Positions 55,641-64,000 of a stretch of DNA of 64,000 nt are shown one piece after another. The position numbers and the translations under genes were made by a program. This DNA is from Acidobacteriota bacterium (GTDB taxonomy: Bacteria; Acidobacteriota; Blastocatellia; Pyrinomonadales; Pyrinomonadaceae). The stretch lies in assembly GCA_019639235.1 (NCBI GenBank), contig JAHBSG010000015.1:1-64000 (forward strand). The letters run 5' to 3'. The notes beneath the pieces are model-generated. The model did not search any database and was not told the DNA's origin. It saw nothing but the letters and a program-made list of their open reading frames with translations. Position 1 is the stretch's first letter. Each line of letters opens with the position of its first letter.

Positions 55641-56090
55641 TTATTTGATTGCCAGTAGGCGACGATGATAATTGATCTGTCCGAGGTGGTAACTCAGGTG
55701 GGTTGCGAGGTGAACTAGGAAGAACTCGGTCGTCATCGGATGGCCGAAGACCTCGATCGGGTAGGTCTTCTGAAGGTCCTCGTTGGTGATCTTTGCTAGA
55801 ACCGCTTTGACGTCGGCTGCGGCCGCATCGACCTCCGCTAAAAGGGTCGCCCGCGGGACGAACTTTGAAGCAAACTCGGCATCGCGGTCGCGAACATATT
55901 CCGTCCCGCCGAGGACGGTTCCGAAAAAATGCCGCAGGTTTCCTGCAAGGTGCAGGCAAAGATTACCCGCCGAGTTAGCGATCTCGCCCTCAATCCGCCA
56001 AAGATCGCCTTCATTTGGGTAAGCCTCGACCTCTGTCTTTAGCTTCGCGAGGTCGCGTTCAAAAATTTCGATCAGGACGCTTTGGAGCAT
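55641..56090 (-). CDS. DinB/DUF1572-family protein
   Basis: A 149-residue four-helix metal-binding protein: NEGDLWRIEGEIANSAGNLC, LHLAGNLRHFFGTVLGGTEY, and FLVHLATHLSYHLGQINYHR with the C-terminal histidines that would hold a divalent metal together with the first His. DinB-like proteins include thiol-dependent transferases (with mycothiol or bacillithiol). Since BshC is present in the window, a bacillithiol transferase role is conceivable but unproven. It sits in the accD-folC operon, 7 nt after accD and 3 nt before folC. Confidence 0.85.
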   Translation of the reverse strand: MLQSVLIEIFERDLAKLKTEVEAYPNEGDLWRIEGEIANSAGNLCLHLAGNLRHFFGTVLGGTEYVRDRDAEFASKFVPRATLLAEVDAAAADVKAVLAKITNEDLQKTYPIEVFGHPMTTEFFLVHLATHLSYHLGQINYHRRLLAIK

Positions 56091-56097
56091 TTTTGGT

Positions 56098-56964
56098 TCA
56101 GGCAGCCTTACGGTCGTTCATCATAAAATCCAGCATCCGGATGATCGTCTCTCGCATTTCGCGGCGATCGACGACCATATCGACCATGCCGTGTTCGAGC
56201 AGGAATTCGCTGCGTTGAAAACCTTTCGGGAGTTTCTGTCGGATCGTTTGTTCGATAACACGTGGCCCGGCAAAGCCGATGAGCGCTTTGGGTTCGGCGA
56301 TTATCACGTCGCCGAGCATTGCAAAGCTCGCCGTAACGCCGCCGGTCGTCGGGTCCGTCAGCACAGAAATGAACGGCAACCCTGCCTTGTCGAGCATTGA
56401 AAGAGCCGCTGAGATCTTGCCCATCTGCATTAGCGAAAGCGTGCCTTCCTGCATCCTCGCTCCGCCCGAGGCTGAAAAAATGACGACCGCACCTTTGTTC
56501 TCGAGCGCACGTTCGATCTGCCGCGTGATCTTTTCGCCGACCGCCGAGCCCATCGAACCGCCGATGAACGACATATCCATCGCCGCGGCGTAAACAAGGT
56601 GCCCGCTGACCCTGCCGCTTCCCGAAACTATCGCTTCCGGCAGACCCGATGCCGCCTTTGCGGCCTCGATACGGTCTTTGTAAGGCTTCGTGTCAACGAA
56701 CCCGAGCGGATCGCTCGAGGTCACCTCGTCATCAAGCCGCTCGTACCTGCCGTCATCAAAAAGCGTCTCCAGCCGCTCAATTGCCGAATACCGAAAGTGA
56801 TGGCCGCAGTGCGTGCAGACCTGCTGCGATTCGATCAACTCGCGCTTATAAAGCGGGTTTTCGCAATCCGGGCATTTTATGAAGATCCCTGAGGTGTTAA
56901 CCGTTCGCTCCTCTTCGGGTTGAGCCACATCGATCTTCGGTTTGTCGCGTTTGAACCAAGCCAT
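56098..56964 (-). CDS. accD: Acetyl-CoA carboxylase carboxyltransferase subunit beta
   Basis: A 288-residue AccD, which with AccA transfers carboxyl from biotin to acetyl-CoA, the first step of fatty acid synthesis. It has the N-terminal zinc ribbon (FIKCPDCENPLYKREL and VCTHCGHHFRYSA) and the crotonase-like part with SFIGGSMGSAVGEKITRQIE, FSASGGARMQEGTLSLMQMG, VLTDPTTGGVTASFAMLGD and GFAGPRVIEQTIRQKLPKGF. It leads the accD-dinB-folC operon. A 212-bp divergent gap separates it from the FG-GAP gene. Confidence 0.95.
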   Translation of the reverse strand: MAWFKRDKPKIDVAQPEEERTVNTSGIFIKCPDCENPLYKRELIESQQVCTHCGHHFRYSAIERLETLFDDGRYERLDDEVTSSDPLGFVDTKPYKDRIEAAKAASGLPEAIVSGSGRVSGHLVYAAAMDMSFIGGSMGSAVGEKITRQIERALENKGAVVIFSASGGARMQEGTLSLMQMGKISAALSMLDKAGLPFISVLTDPTTGGVTASFAMLGDVIIAEPKALIGFAGPRVIEQTIRQKLPKGFQRSEFLLEHGMVDMVVDRREMRETIIRMLDFMMNDRKAA

Positions 56965-57176
56965 AATCTGAACCGGTGATCTCCCTCAGTCTGTGAGTTT
57001 TTGGCGGGAAATGATATCCGGTCTTTATTCAAGGCAAAACCTTACCATACCGAGCAAACTTTGTCTTACCCGGGTTTGTTTCTGCGGCAGGCAAGCGGGT
57101 TTTACAGTGTGAGTTTGTCGTGTTACTTTTCGTCTGTCCGTTCGTAAGAATCGAGTGCCTTGGGAGTTTGAAGCTG

Positions 57177-59063
57177 ATGAAGATGTTCCGGTCGTTAGGT
57201 GCCTTAGCTGTTGTTTTTATACTGATTTCTGCCGGGCAGGCGGCCGTCCGCACGTGGGACGGCGGCGGTGCCGATGCTAACTGGACAACGGCGGCCAATT
57301 GGGTAGGCGATGTTGCTCCCGTCGCAAACGATGACCTTGTATTTCCGGCAACTTCAGCCCAGTTTGCGACCAACAACAACTTCACGTTGCTTACCAACTT
57401 CCGCTCCATCACGGTCGAAGGCGGCTCCTACACCATTGGAGGAAATCTCTTTCGTCTCTCCGCGGGCCTAACGGTCCAGAGCGGCACGCTTACCGTCAAC
57501 ACCGCGATCACGCTCAACGGGGCTCAGGTATTCAGTTCCGGTACGGCCGGGACGATCACCCTTCTTGGGCTGAGCGTCGGCAGTTCGCAGCTCACCATCG
57601 AAGGCGATGGCATCACCGGCATCGGCCTGATATCGGGCTCTGGAGGTGTTGTAAAGAATGGAGTTGGTGCGGCTGCGATCATTGCCGCCTCCGGCTTTAG
57701 CGGCCCGCTTGCACTGAACAACGGCATTTTCGTGATAGATGCCAACATACCGAATTCCGCAGTGACGGTGAACAGCAACCTCTCAACCGGTGGACAAGAT
57801 ATAAGCGGGCTTGGCGGCACGGGCACGGTCGGCCCGGTCAACGTTATAGAGGGCATCGTAAGTGCCGGTTCGCTTACATCGCCGACCGGCGTTCTAAATG
57901 TTTCCGGCGGGCTAACGCTCAGTGCAAATGGCGCGTTTGCCGCAAAGCTTGGCGGCACAACGCCCGGAACCGGCCACGACCGGCTGAATGTGACCGGCTC
58001 AGTGAACCTGAACAATTCCCTCATCGCCCCGATCCCGTGGAACAATTTCGTTCCGGCGATCGGCGACACGTTCGTCATTCTCACTAATGACGGCTCGGAC
58101 GCGATCAACGGGACATTCTTAAACTTGCCCGAAGGCTCCGTTTTTGCCGGGCCGCTCAACACGGCATTTCGCATTTCGTATATCGCCGGCGACGGCAATG
58201 ACATCGCCATAACCCGCGTGCCCAATGCCGATTTCGACTTTGACGGCGACGGACGGTCGGATGTCGGAACCTTTGACGGAACGATCTGGAACATTCTCCA
58301 AAGCGGCTCGGGTACGGCCGCGACCACGCAGTTCGGCGTTTCGACCGACCTGATATCGCCCGCCGATTTTGACGGGGACAACCGTGCAGATATCGCCGTC
58401 TTCAGGCCGGAAAATGGCTTTTGGTACGTTCTGAATTCCGCGACATCGACGGTTGAATTCACCCAGTTCGGTGCCACCGGCGACATCCCGGTACCGAACG
58501 ACATGGACGGTGACGGGCGTGCCGACAAGGTCGTTTTTCGGCCCTCGAATGGCGTTTGGTATCAACTGCGATCTCTTGGCGGTCAGTTCACAGCAGTTCA
58601 GTTCGGACAAGATGGTGACGTGCCACAGGTTGCGGATATCGACGGCGATGGTTTTGGCGATCCCTCGGTTTTCCGCCCGGCCGACGGAACCTGGCATTTC
58701 CTGCGAAGCACTAATTCGGGCTACACCGCATTCCCGTTCGGGCAATCCGGTGACAAGCCCGTGATGGCAGATTTCAATGGTGATGGACTGACCGACGTCG
58801 GCATATTCCGAGCTACCGAGGACTCGTCACAGCCTGACTTCTATACCCTCACTTCGGGTACTTTTATTTTCAGCGGTGTGTCGTGGGGCTCGCCGGGAGA
58901 TGTTCCGGTCGTTGCAGATTATGACGGCGATGGGCGTGCCGACTTCGGCGTATTTCGCCCGTCTGACGGCACTTGGTACTTGCTCCGTTCGACCGCCGGA
59001 TTTGCGGCTGTGCCTTTCGGTTCTTCCGGCGACCGCCCGCTGCCGGCGGCCTACGTGCGTTAG
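57177..59063 (+). CDS. Exported beta-helix protein with FG-GAP repeats
   Basis: A 628-residue exported protein with a signal peptide (MKMFRSLGALAVVFILISAG, cut near QAA). Residues about 25-330 resemble an autotransporter-passenger beta-helix (RTWDGGGADANWTTAANWVG opening, then LTVQSGTLTVNTAITLNG, VVKNGVGAAAIIAASG). Residues about 360-625 hold about six FG-GAP-like calcium repeats of the form D-F-D-G-D-G-x-x-D-x-x-V-F-R-P-x-x-G-x-W-Y (DFDGDNRADIAVFRPENGFW, DMDGDGRADKVVFRPSNGVW, DYDGDGRADFGVFRPSDGTW). No autotransporter barrel follows, so it is probably secreted or cell-surface. Ends 1 nt before the convergent suhB stop. Confidence 0.85.
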   Translation: MKMFRSLGALAVVFILISAGQAAVRTWDGGGADANWTTAANWVGDVAPVANDDLVFPATSAQFATNNNFTLLTNFRSITVEGGSYTIGGNLFRLSAGLTVQSGTLTVNTAITLNGAQVFSSGTAGTITLLGLSVGSSQLTIEGDGITGIGLISGSGGVVKNGVGAAAIIAASGFSGPLALNNGIFVIDANIPNSAVTVNSNLSTGGQDISGLGGTGTVGPVNVIEGIVSAGSLTSPTGVLNVSGGLTLSANGAFAAKLGGTTPGTGHDRLNVTGSVNLNNSLIAPIPWNNFVPAIGDTFVILTNDGSDAINGTFLNLPEGSVFAGPLNTAFRISYIAGDGNDIAITRVPNADFDFDGDGRSDVGTFDGTIWNILQSGSGTAATTQFGVSTDLISPADFDGDNRADIAVFRPENGFWYVLNSATSTVEFTQFGATGDIPVPNDMDGDGRADKVVFRPSNGVWYQLRSLGGQFTAVQFGQDGDVPQVADIDGDGFGDPSVFRPADGTWHFLRSTNSGYTAFPFGQSGDKPVMADFNGDGLTDVGIFRATEDSSQPDFYTLTSGTFIFSGVSWGSPGDVPVVADYDGDGRADFGVFRPSDGTWYLLRSTAGFAAVPFGSSGDRPLPAAYVR

Positions 59064-59064
59064 G

Positions 59065-59829
59065 CTATTTCAGGACGTTCAGCATCTCCGCGTGGATCGT
59101 TCCATTGCTCGCGACGATCGGCGGCGTGTAGATGCTAAACGGCGACCCGTCGTAGTAACTGACCGTCCCGCCGGCCTCCTCTATCAGCAGCTTTCCGGCC
59201 GCCACATCCCACGGGTTTAAGCCTTCCTCCCAAAACCCGTCGAACCTTCCGCATGCAACGTATGCAAGATCGATCGCTGCCGAACCATCGCGGCGAACTC
59301 CGCGCGATGTCAGTAAAAACTCGGTGAGGTGCCGGGCAAACTTCTCGCGGTGCTTGATGTCGTACGGGAAGCCGGTAACAAGCAACGCATTCCCAAGCTC
59401 GTCGGTCCTCGAAACCCGGATCGGCTTCCCGTTGAGTGTCGCTCCGCGGCCCTTTTCGGCCGTGAAAAGCTCGTCGCGGGTCGGGTCGTAGGTCACCCCG
59501 AGCACGATCTCGCCTTCGTGTTCAAGGGCGATCGTCACACAAAAGCACGGATAGCCGTGGGCGTAGTTCGTCGTCCCGTCGAGCGGGTCGATGATCCACT
59601 TGTGCCCGCCATCCTCACCTGTGACGACAGCGTTTCCTGCTTCTTCGGCCAGGATCGCGTGACGCGGAAAATGCGACTTGATCCGTTCGACGATTAGCGC
59701 CTCCGAGGCAAGATCTGCTTCCGTAACAAGATTGATGTCGCCCTTTTTCGTGACGCTCTCAATTCGTCCGAACTTCTCAAGTAAAACACGCCCGGCATCC
59801 CGGGCGGTTTCGATAGCAAAATTGAGCAT
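59065..59829 (-). CDS. suhB: Inositol monophosphatase family protein
   Basis: A 254-residue IMPase/SuhB-like Li+-sensitive phosphatase. Metal-binding motifs are ILAEEAGN, KWIIDPLDGTTNYAHGYPCF and GLNPWDVAAGKLLIEEAGGT. Substrates in the family are inositol-1-phosphate, NADP(H) or sulfur nucleotides; which one is not decidable. SuhB of E. coli also has roles in rRNA transcription. It is the last gene of a four-gene operon. Confidence 0.9.
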   Translation of the reverse strand: MLNFAIETARDAGRVLLEKFGRIESVTKKGDINLVTEADLASEALIVERIKSHFPRHAILAEEAGNAVVTGEDGGHKWIIDPLDGTTNYAHGYPCFCVTIALEHEGEIVLGVTYDPTRDELFTAEKGRGATLNGKPIRVSRTDELGNALLVTGFPYDIKHREKFARHLTEFLLTSRGVRRDGSAAIDLAYVACGRFDGFWEEGLNPWDVAAGKLLIEEAGGTVSYYDGSPFSIYTPPIVASNGTIHAEMLNVLK

Positions 59830-59838
59830 AAAAATATT

Positions 59839-60294
59839 TCAGCGGAAATAGATGTCCACGTAGTCGGTCACGCCGTCGCACGGGTTCTGCATTTCCTGCA
59901 AACGCCAATATTTCCTCGTGCCCGTGACCCGAAAAGTGAACGTGCCCTCGCGGACGCACGGCTCGCCGTTGTTGATGTGGCTGACCTGAGTCGTGATCGT
60001 TCCGTTCATCGTGAATTCGCGGGCCTTTATCGTCTCGATCTCACCGATGATGGTCACAAAGTCTGTGTTGCCGCGGCCCTTTTGTTCCCCTTTGATCGAA
60101 TAAAGGCCACGCCGAAGCGTCACATTCGCCGACCCAAAGTAATCCCAGCTTATCCACTGGAGGGAGAACAAATGCCTGCCGAGCAGCCGCCGGGCCGCGG
60201 CCCGGTCCTGAACCTCGGTCCGCGGCTGGGCAAATGCCTCCGCAGTTCCGAACAACAGTAACGCCAATGCAAAGATCGCTAGTTTCGTTTTCAT
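59839..60294 (-). CDS. Small exported protein of unknown function
   Basis: A 151-residue protein with a signal peptide (MKTKLAIFALALLLFGTAEA, cut near FAQ) and a mature beta-rich domain: HLFSLQWISWDYFGSANVTL, RGLYSIKGEQKGRGNTDFVT, EFTMNGTITTQVSHINNGEP and TGTRKYWRLQEMQNPCDGVT. Two cysteines (in GEPCVREG and QNPCDG) could form a disulfide. No family recognised. Gaps of 4 and 9 nt tie it to the esterase and suhB genes. Confidence 0.7.
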   Translation of the reverse strand: MKTKLAIFALALLLFGTAEAFAQPRTEVQDRAAARRLLGRHLFSLQWISWDYFGSANVTLRRGLYSIKGEQKGRGNTDFVTIIGEIETIKAREFTMNGTITTQVSHINNGEPCVREGTFTFRVTGTRKYWRLQEMQNPCDGVTDYVDIYFR

Positions 60295-60298
60295 ATTT

Positions 60299-61195
60299 TT
60301 ACTTTGTGGTCAAAAAACCTTCAGCAACCCGCAGAAATTCGCGGACCTGCTTATCCCAATAGGGCCAGTTGTGGGCACCGGGAAGCTGCCGATACTCGTG
60401 CGGTACCTTCTTCTCCGCAAGCAGGGCAACAAAATCGCGGTTGTTCTGGATCAAGAAATCCTCGTTGCCGCAATCCACGTAGATAAAGGGCATCGCCTTG
60501 ACCTTTTCCGGCGTGGCCTCGCGAACCATTTTGAATATGTCGTTCGCTGCCCGCGTTTCGCTGTCCGCCGGCCCGAAGACCTCGGCGATCGACCGGATCG
60601 AGGCCGTGCTTCGGCCATCGGCACTTATCGAAGCGGCACCCAACGCTCCGCTGAAGCTTCCGGCAAGCGAGAACATCTCAGGATATTTCAACCCGAACTT
60701 TAGGGCACCGTACCCGCCCATTGAAAGCCCGGCGATGGCTCGTCCGCTTCGCGTCCCGATGGCTCGATATTTCTTCTCAACCTCAGGGATCAATTCCTTA
60801 ATTATGTAGCTTTCGTATTTCTCTTCGGGCTTCGTGTAGCTGTCCGTATACCAGCCGTTGGCACCTTCGGGCGTGACGATAATGAATTCATGCCCCTCTG
60901 CATATGCCGGGAGCTTGGTCAGGTCAGTCCAGTTCCGGAAACGCCCCGTCAGCCCGTGAAGAAGATAGATGACCGGATACTTCCTGCCCTTCTCGGCCGA
61001 GTAGCTCTTCGGCAGCACGACACGATACGGCATCGGCCGCGTCATCAATTTGCTGTCAAGTTCGTGATCCGAAACATTTGCCGGCAGCGGTGCCGGGGCC
61101 GGCGACTGCGACAAAATGCCGTGGTGCAAGCCAAAAAGTCCGACGCACACTAACAGCAGCCGGAATAGGGACTTGTTAAATGATCGTTTGTTCAT
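60299..61195 (-). CDS. Exported alpha/beta-hydrolase (esterase D/tributyrin-type)
   Basis: A 298-residue hydrolase with a signal peptide (LFRLLLVCVGLFGLHHGILS) and the esterase-D-like fold: YPVIYLLHGLTGRFRNWTDL, the nucleophile elbow AIAGLSMGGYGALKFGL (Ser), YVDCGNEDFLIQNN (acid) and LPGAHNWPYWDKQVREFL (His). Homologues include S-formylglutathione hydrolases, feruloyl esterases and mycolyltransferase-like enzymes; an exported member would more likely act on extracellular esters. Co-transcribed with DUF2270 and suhB genes. Confidence 0.88.
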   Translation of the reverse strand: MNKRSFNKSLFRLLLVCVGLFGLHHGILSQSPAPAPLPANVSDHELDSKLMTRPMPYRVVLPKSYSAEKGRKYPVIYLLHGLTGRFRNWTDLTKLPAYAEGHEFIIVTPEGANGWYTDSYTKPEEKYESYIIKELIPEVEKKYRAIGTRSGRAIAGLSMGGYGALKFGLKYPEMFSLAGSFSGALGAASISADGRSTASIRSIAEVFGPADSETRAANDIFKMVREATPEKVKAMPFIYVDCGNEDFLIQNNRDFVALLAEKKVPHEYRQLPGAHNWPYWDKQVREFLRVAEGFLTTK

Positions 61196-61201
61196 TTCGT
61201 A

Positions 61202-62140
61202 TTACGAGTCTGATCGGTGAATTGAACGCATCCGCTGCCGCGCCTTCTTTGACCGGCGAAGCGTGCCGCCGCGGCCGCGGAAAGGCCCGCCGGCCCAGTC
61301 CGAAACCTGCTTTAGCGGGTGCCATTCAAAGTTCTCGAGCGGCAGCACTTCGGATGATGCGTCGCGGAGACGAAGCGTGCTGAACGCGACAAAAAATATC
61401 GTGAAATTAAAGATCGCACCGATCGCGATCACAACCCAGCCCGGAGCAAGTCCGACCGTTGCCCGATTGAAAAAGAGGTCCCAAAACCGCTCACGGTCGG
61501 CCGGTGACGTCGTCGGGATCGGCGACGGGTGCAGATAGACCTTCAACGCCCACGAAAGTGCGAGAAGGATAAAGATCCAAAGATAGTTTGCCCTTAGCCG
61601 CCGGCCCAGAGCTTCCCAGATGCTGATCGTAAAGTGCGGCGAAAGAAGGTCCGCCGAAATGTGATCCGCCCATTCCTTGTCCGGCGGTATCGTCCGTTGC
61701 GAGAGCATCGGTGCAAAATATCCCGTCTCAAGCACCCGCACGCGGTTTGCCCAAACCTCGTAGTAGCGATACCGCCTCGCCTCCATGAACAAAAAGATGG
61801 AAACAAGAATAGTGTTTATCGGTATCGCAAAATGCGGGTTGTCCGGCGAACTGAAAACGAATGAAAGCGTTGCACCCGCCGTGATGACCGCCCAGTTCGT
61901 CGTCGCGTCCAGCCGGTTCCGCCAGATATTCGACCGCGCGACTTCGCCGCGATAGAAGTGCACCATCGCGGTATTGAATTCCGATAGGGACAGCTTTTGC
62001 GGGACCTGGACAGGTGAGGTCTGCTTTTTTAAGTTCCGCTTCCGAACCTCCTCGGCAAGTGCCTTGAATGATTCAGGAAGCGAACTCGTGTGAATATCTT
62101 CTTCGGTCCGTGGGGCACCGAACCGAATTTCTTCGTTCAT
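61202..62140 (-). CDS. DUF2270 membrane protein
   Basis: A 312-residue protein of the DUF2270 family: FNTAMVHFYRGEVARSNIWR, NRLDATTNWAVITAGATLSF, RYRYYEVWANRVRVLETGYF, and helices at LWIFILLALSWALKVYL and GWVVIAIGAIFNFTIFFVAF. About four membrane helices with a cytoplasmic loop between. The function is unknown. It is the first gene of a four-gene operon and diverges from tadA over 151 bp. Confidence 0.85.
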   Translation of the reverse strand: MNEEIRFGAPRTEEDIHTSSLPESFKALAEEVRKRNLKKQTSPVQVPQKLSLSEFNTAMVHFYRGEVARSNIWRNRLDATTNWAVITAGATLSFVFSSPDNPHFAIPINTILVSIFLFMEARRYRYYEVWANRVRVLETGYFAPMLSQRTIPPDKEWADHISADLLSPHFTISIWEALGRRLRANYLWIFILLALSWALKVYLHPSPIPTTSPADRERFWDLFFNRATVGLAPGWVVIAIGAIFNFTIFFVAFSTLRLRDASSEVLPLENFEWHPLKQVSDWAGGPFRGRGGTLRRSKKARQRMRSIHRSDS

Positions 62141-62291
62141 ACTTCGAGATCGAGCCTCAAAATTAGCGGGCGGAGAGCGAATCCATCCTTAAGATTATTC
62201 TCAAACTACTTTGGATGCAAGGATTTCGGGCAGAACCGGCCTCGCCCCGCCATTTTGGCAGGACCGCTTGCGGGGTTTAGAATCTCACTCG

Positions 62292-62756
62292 ATGTCATTG
62301 GACGACGAACACTGGATGGGAATTGCCCTTGAGCAGGCTCGCGTTGCAGCGGCCATCGACGAGGTCCCGGTCGGAGCGTGTGTCGTTTCCGCCGAGGGCG
62401 AACTTCTCGCGGCCGCCTCTAACCGCACGATAATCGACAATGATCCTACCGCCCACGCCGAAGTGCTAACAATCCGTGCCGCGGCCGAGCGGCTCGGCAA
62501 CTATCGCCTGACCGGGACGACGCTCTACACGACCATCGAACCCTGTGCGATGTGTGCCGGAACCTTGGTCAATGCCCGCATTCGCCGGCTCGTTTTCGGT
62601 GCCCCGGATGAGCGGTACGGAGCCGTGGTCACACACTTCGGGTTGTGTGACAGCCCGCTGCTCAACCATCGGCTTGAGATCACGGCCGGAGTGCTGCTCG
62701 AAGAATGCCGTTCGCTGATGAAGGAATTTTTCAGGAAAAAACGGCTTTCCACTTGA
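62292..62756 (+). CDS. tadA: tRNA-specific adenosine deaminase
   Basis: A 154-residue TadA, deaminating A34 of arginine tRNA(ACG) to inosine. The zinc and proton-shuttle motif is DPTAHAEVLTIRAAAERLGN, and the second zinc site EPCAMCAGTLVNARIRRLVF. The ATG at 62292 begins the conserved MSLDDEHWMGIALEQARVAA; the longer upstream frame is unsupported. It is followed 37 nt later by the serine tRNA gene. Confidence 0.93.
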   Translation: MSLDDEHWMGIALEQARVAAAIDEVPVGACVVSAEGELLAAASNRTIIDNDPTAHAEVLTIRAAAERLGNYRLTGTTLYTTIEPCAMCAGTLVNARIRRLVFGAPDERYGAVVTHFGLCDSPLLNHRLEITAGVLLEECRSLMKEFFRKKRLST

Positions 62757-62793
62757 TATTTTTTCGGCTTGCCACGTATTATTAGAAGTTCGC

Positions 62794-62883
<90 letters not shown>

Positions 62884-63040
62884 CAGTTCTTTTTCAGGGT
62901 TCTTAACGTTCGGATTTTCCTACACGGGTTCGTCCATGCCGGATCGCTGGTCAAGGATCTGGATTTTTGAAAACTTGCTTTACCGTTCGAACTCGGCCAG
63001 ACATTATCACTTTCACTGACATTCAATTGGAGGAATTGGT

Positions 63041-63889
63041 ATGCCTATTAGCAAGAGGTTGGCTGCTGAGTTCATCGGGACTCTTTGGCTCGTTCTTGGC
63101 GGATGCGGAAGTGCGGTCCTCGCGACCAACTACCCGAATCTCGGGATCGGCTTTGCCGGGGTTTCGCTCGCCTTTGGCCTTACGGTCTTGACCGGAGCTT
63201 ATGCGCTCGGCCACATTTCCGGTGCACATTTCAACCCGGCCGTTTCGATCGGCCTCTGGGCCGGAAAGCGGTTCCCGGCGAATGAGCTTTTGCCGTATAT
63301 CGTCGCCCAGGTACTTGGTGCTTTGGCGGGTGCCGGAATTCTTTTCCTGATCGCCACAGGCAAGGACGGCTTCTCGGCGGTGGCCGGCGGTTTTGCATCG
63401 AATGGCTTCGGGGCAAATTCACTCGGTTCGCCGGGCGGATACGCAGCACACGCGGCGTTCGTCTCCGAAGTGGTAATGACGTTCTTTTTCGTCGTTGTGA
63501 TCCTCGGGGTTACGAGCAAATGGGCACCGAAGGGCTTCGCCCCGCTTGCGATCGGGCTTTGCCTGACCTTGATACACTTGATCTCGATCCCGGTCACGAA
63601 CACCTCGGTTAACCCGGCACGGAGCACCGGCCCGGCCTTGATCGTCGCCTTTCAGGGCGGAAGCTGGGCGGTCGAACAACTCTGGATGTTCTGGGTCGCA
63701 CCGATCCTTGGTGCCGCGATCGCCGGATTTTTCTACCTCTGGCTCTCGGGTGAGGACGGAGGGCCGGCCGCTAAACAGACAAGCGCAGATGCCGACGGAG
63801 ACGCAGGAACCCATCATTCAGATGATGACAACGGCGATGCGGGCTCCGATGGCGGAGACGGCGGCGGTGGTGATGGCGGCGGAGATTAG
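63041..63889 (+). CDS. aqpZ: Aquaporin Z with long acidic C-terminal tail
   Basis: A 282-residue MIP-family channel. Both NPA boxes are present: [14 protein letters not shown] and [14 protein letters not shown], the latter with the Arg of the water-selectivity filter, fitting a water channel rather than a glycerol facilitator. Six helices end near residue 232. The remaining 50 residues are a Gly/Asp/Ser tail ([18 protein letters not shown], then [12 protein letters not shown]), not found in ordinary AqpZ. A GGAGGAATTGGT site precedes the ATG. Confidence 0.9.
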   Translation: MPISKRLAAEFIGTLWLVLGGCGSAVLATNYPNLGIGFAGVSLAFGLTVLTGAYALGHISGAHFNPAVSIGLWAGKRFPANELLPYIVAQVLGALAGAGILFLIATGKDGFSAVAGGFASNGFGANSLGSPGGYAAHAAFVSEVVMTFFFVVVILGVTSKWAPKGFAPLAIGLCLTLIHLISIPVTNTSVNPARSTGPALIVAFQGGSWAVEQLWMFWVAPILGAAIAGFFYLWLSGEDGGPAAKQTSADADGDAGTHHSDDDNGDAGSDGGDGGGGDGGGD

Positions 63890-63937
63890 GCATCCGCGAT
63901 TTTATTTCTTGGTTTCTTTGACAATTTAGGTTAGTGC

Positions 63938-64000
63938 GGAAAGGTGCAGGAGTGGCTGAACTGGCAGCATTGGAAATGCTGTGAGCTCGAAAGGGTTCCG
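63938..64000 (+). tRNA. tRNA-Ser (anticodon GGA), 3' part outside the window
   Basis: Acceptor 5' arm GGAAAGG, D-arm GCAGGAGTGGCTGAACTGGC, anticodon loop TTGGAAA (GGA) in stem CAGCA/TGCTG, then the start of a long variable arm at the window edge. The T-arm and CCA are not visible. Confidence 0.9.

Overview
The window looks like chromosomal DNA of a diderm heterotroph, most probably an Acidobacteriota member of the Blastocatellia/Pyrinomonas type. That is inference from gene content: a TonB-dependent receptor with a carboxypeptidase-regulatory N-domain, Asp-box (sortilin-like) and FG-GAP secreted proteins, BshC (bacillithiol), a split P-protein glycine cleavage system, RAYT/REP elements, and fairly GC-rich coding DNA. 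Genes are dense; most lie on the minus strand in short operons with gaps of a few bases or 1-4 nt overlaps. No plasmid, phage or CRISPR features were seen.

Layout. 1-4.7 kb: end of a sodium symporter with a tiny membrane protein, a large TonB receptor, a ROK regulator. 4.9-13.6 kb: mutL-bshC, an Asp-box propeller protein, a large outer-membrane-type protein. 13.9-18.8 kb: glutamate dehydrogenase, larE, and a plus-strand operon of three exported proteins (TPR plus two unknowns). 18.8-24.9 kb is the most unusual part: transhydrogenase genes pntA and pntB, with an unknown gene between them, invaded by two different repeat systems. One is a RAYT transposase gene flanked by inverted REPs, with a duplicated pntB 5' end and a 99-bp REP pair inserted in frame inside pntA. 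The other is six copies of a two-hairpin palindromic element around a broken DUF559 nuclease gene, some carrying copies of the pntB 3' tail. 25-33 kb: small exported proteins, then a glycine cleavage operon (ferredoxin-gcvT-gcvH-gcvPA-gcvPB) containing a zinc-ribbon membrane protein and a Tat-type class V aminotransferase. 33.3-36.9 kb: an FHA-membrane-trypsin protease overlapping an FtsX-type permease, then proC. 37-45 kb: acyltransferase, phosphoesterase/saccharopine-dehydrogenase pair, and a metH operon ending in a DUF433-DUF5615 toxin-antitoxin pair. 45-54 kb: DUF937, a lipoprotein joining an NHL propeller to an M23-like domain, uvrA, parDE, a YeiH-type carrier, DUF4197, phosphoglycerate mutase. 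54-64 kb: accD-dinB-folC, a secreted FG-GAP protein, a DUF2270-esterase-unknown-suhB operon, tadA, two serine tRNAs, and an aquaporin with an acidic tail.

Two threads run through the window. Metabolically, the gcv operon and metH feed one-carbon folate chemistry, FolC polyglutamylates folates, and PntAB balances NADH and NADPH. Structurally, mobile repeats repeatedly supply coding sequence: REP DNA encodes residues inside PntA and beside the PntB start, the DUF559 gene ends inside its repeat, and inverted heptad arrays supply the stop codons of gcvH and folC and a linker inside MetH.
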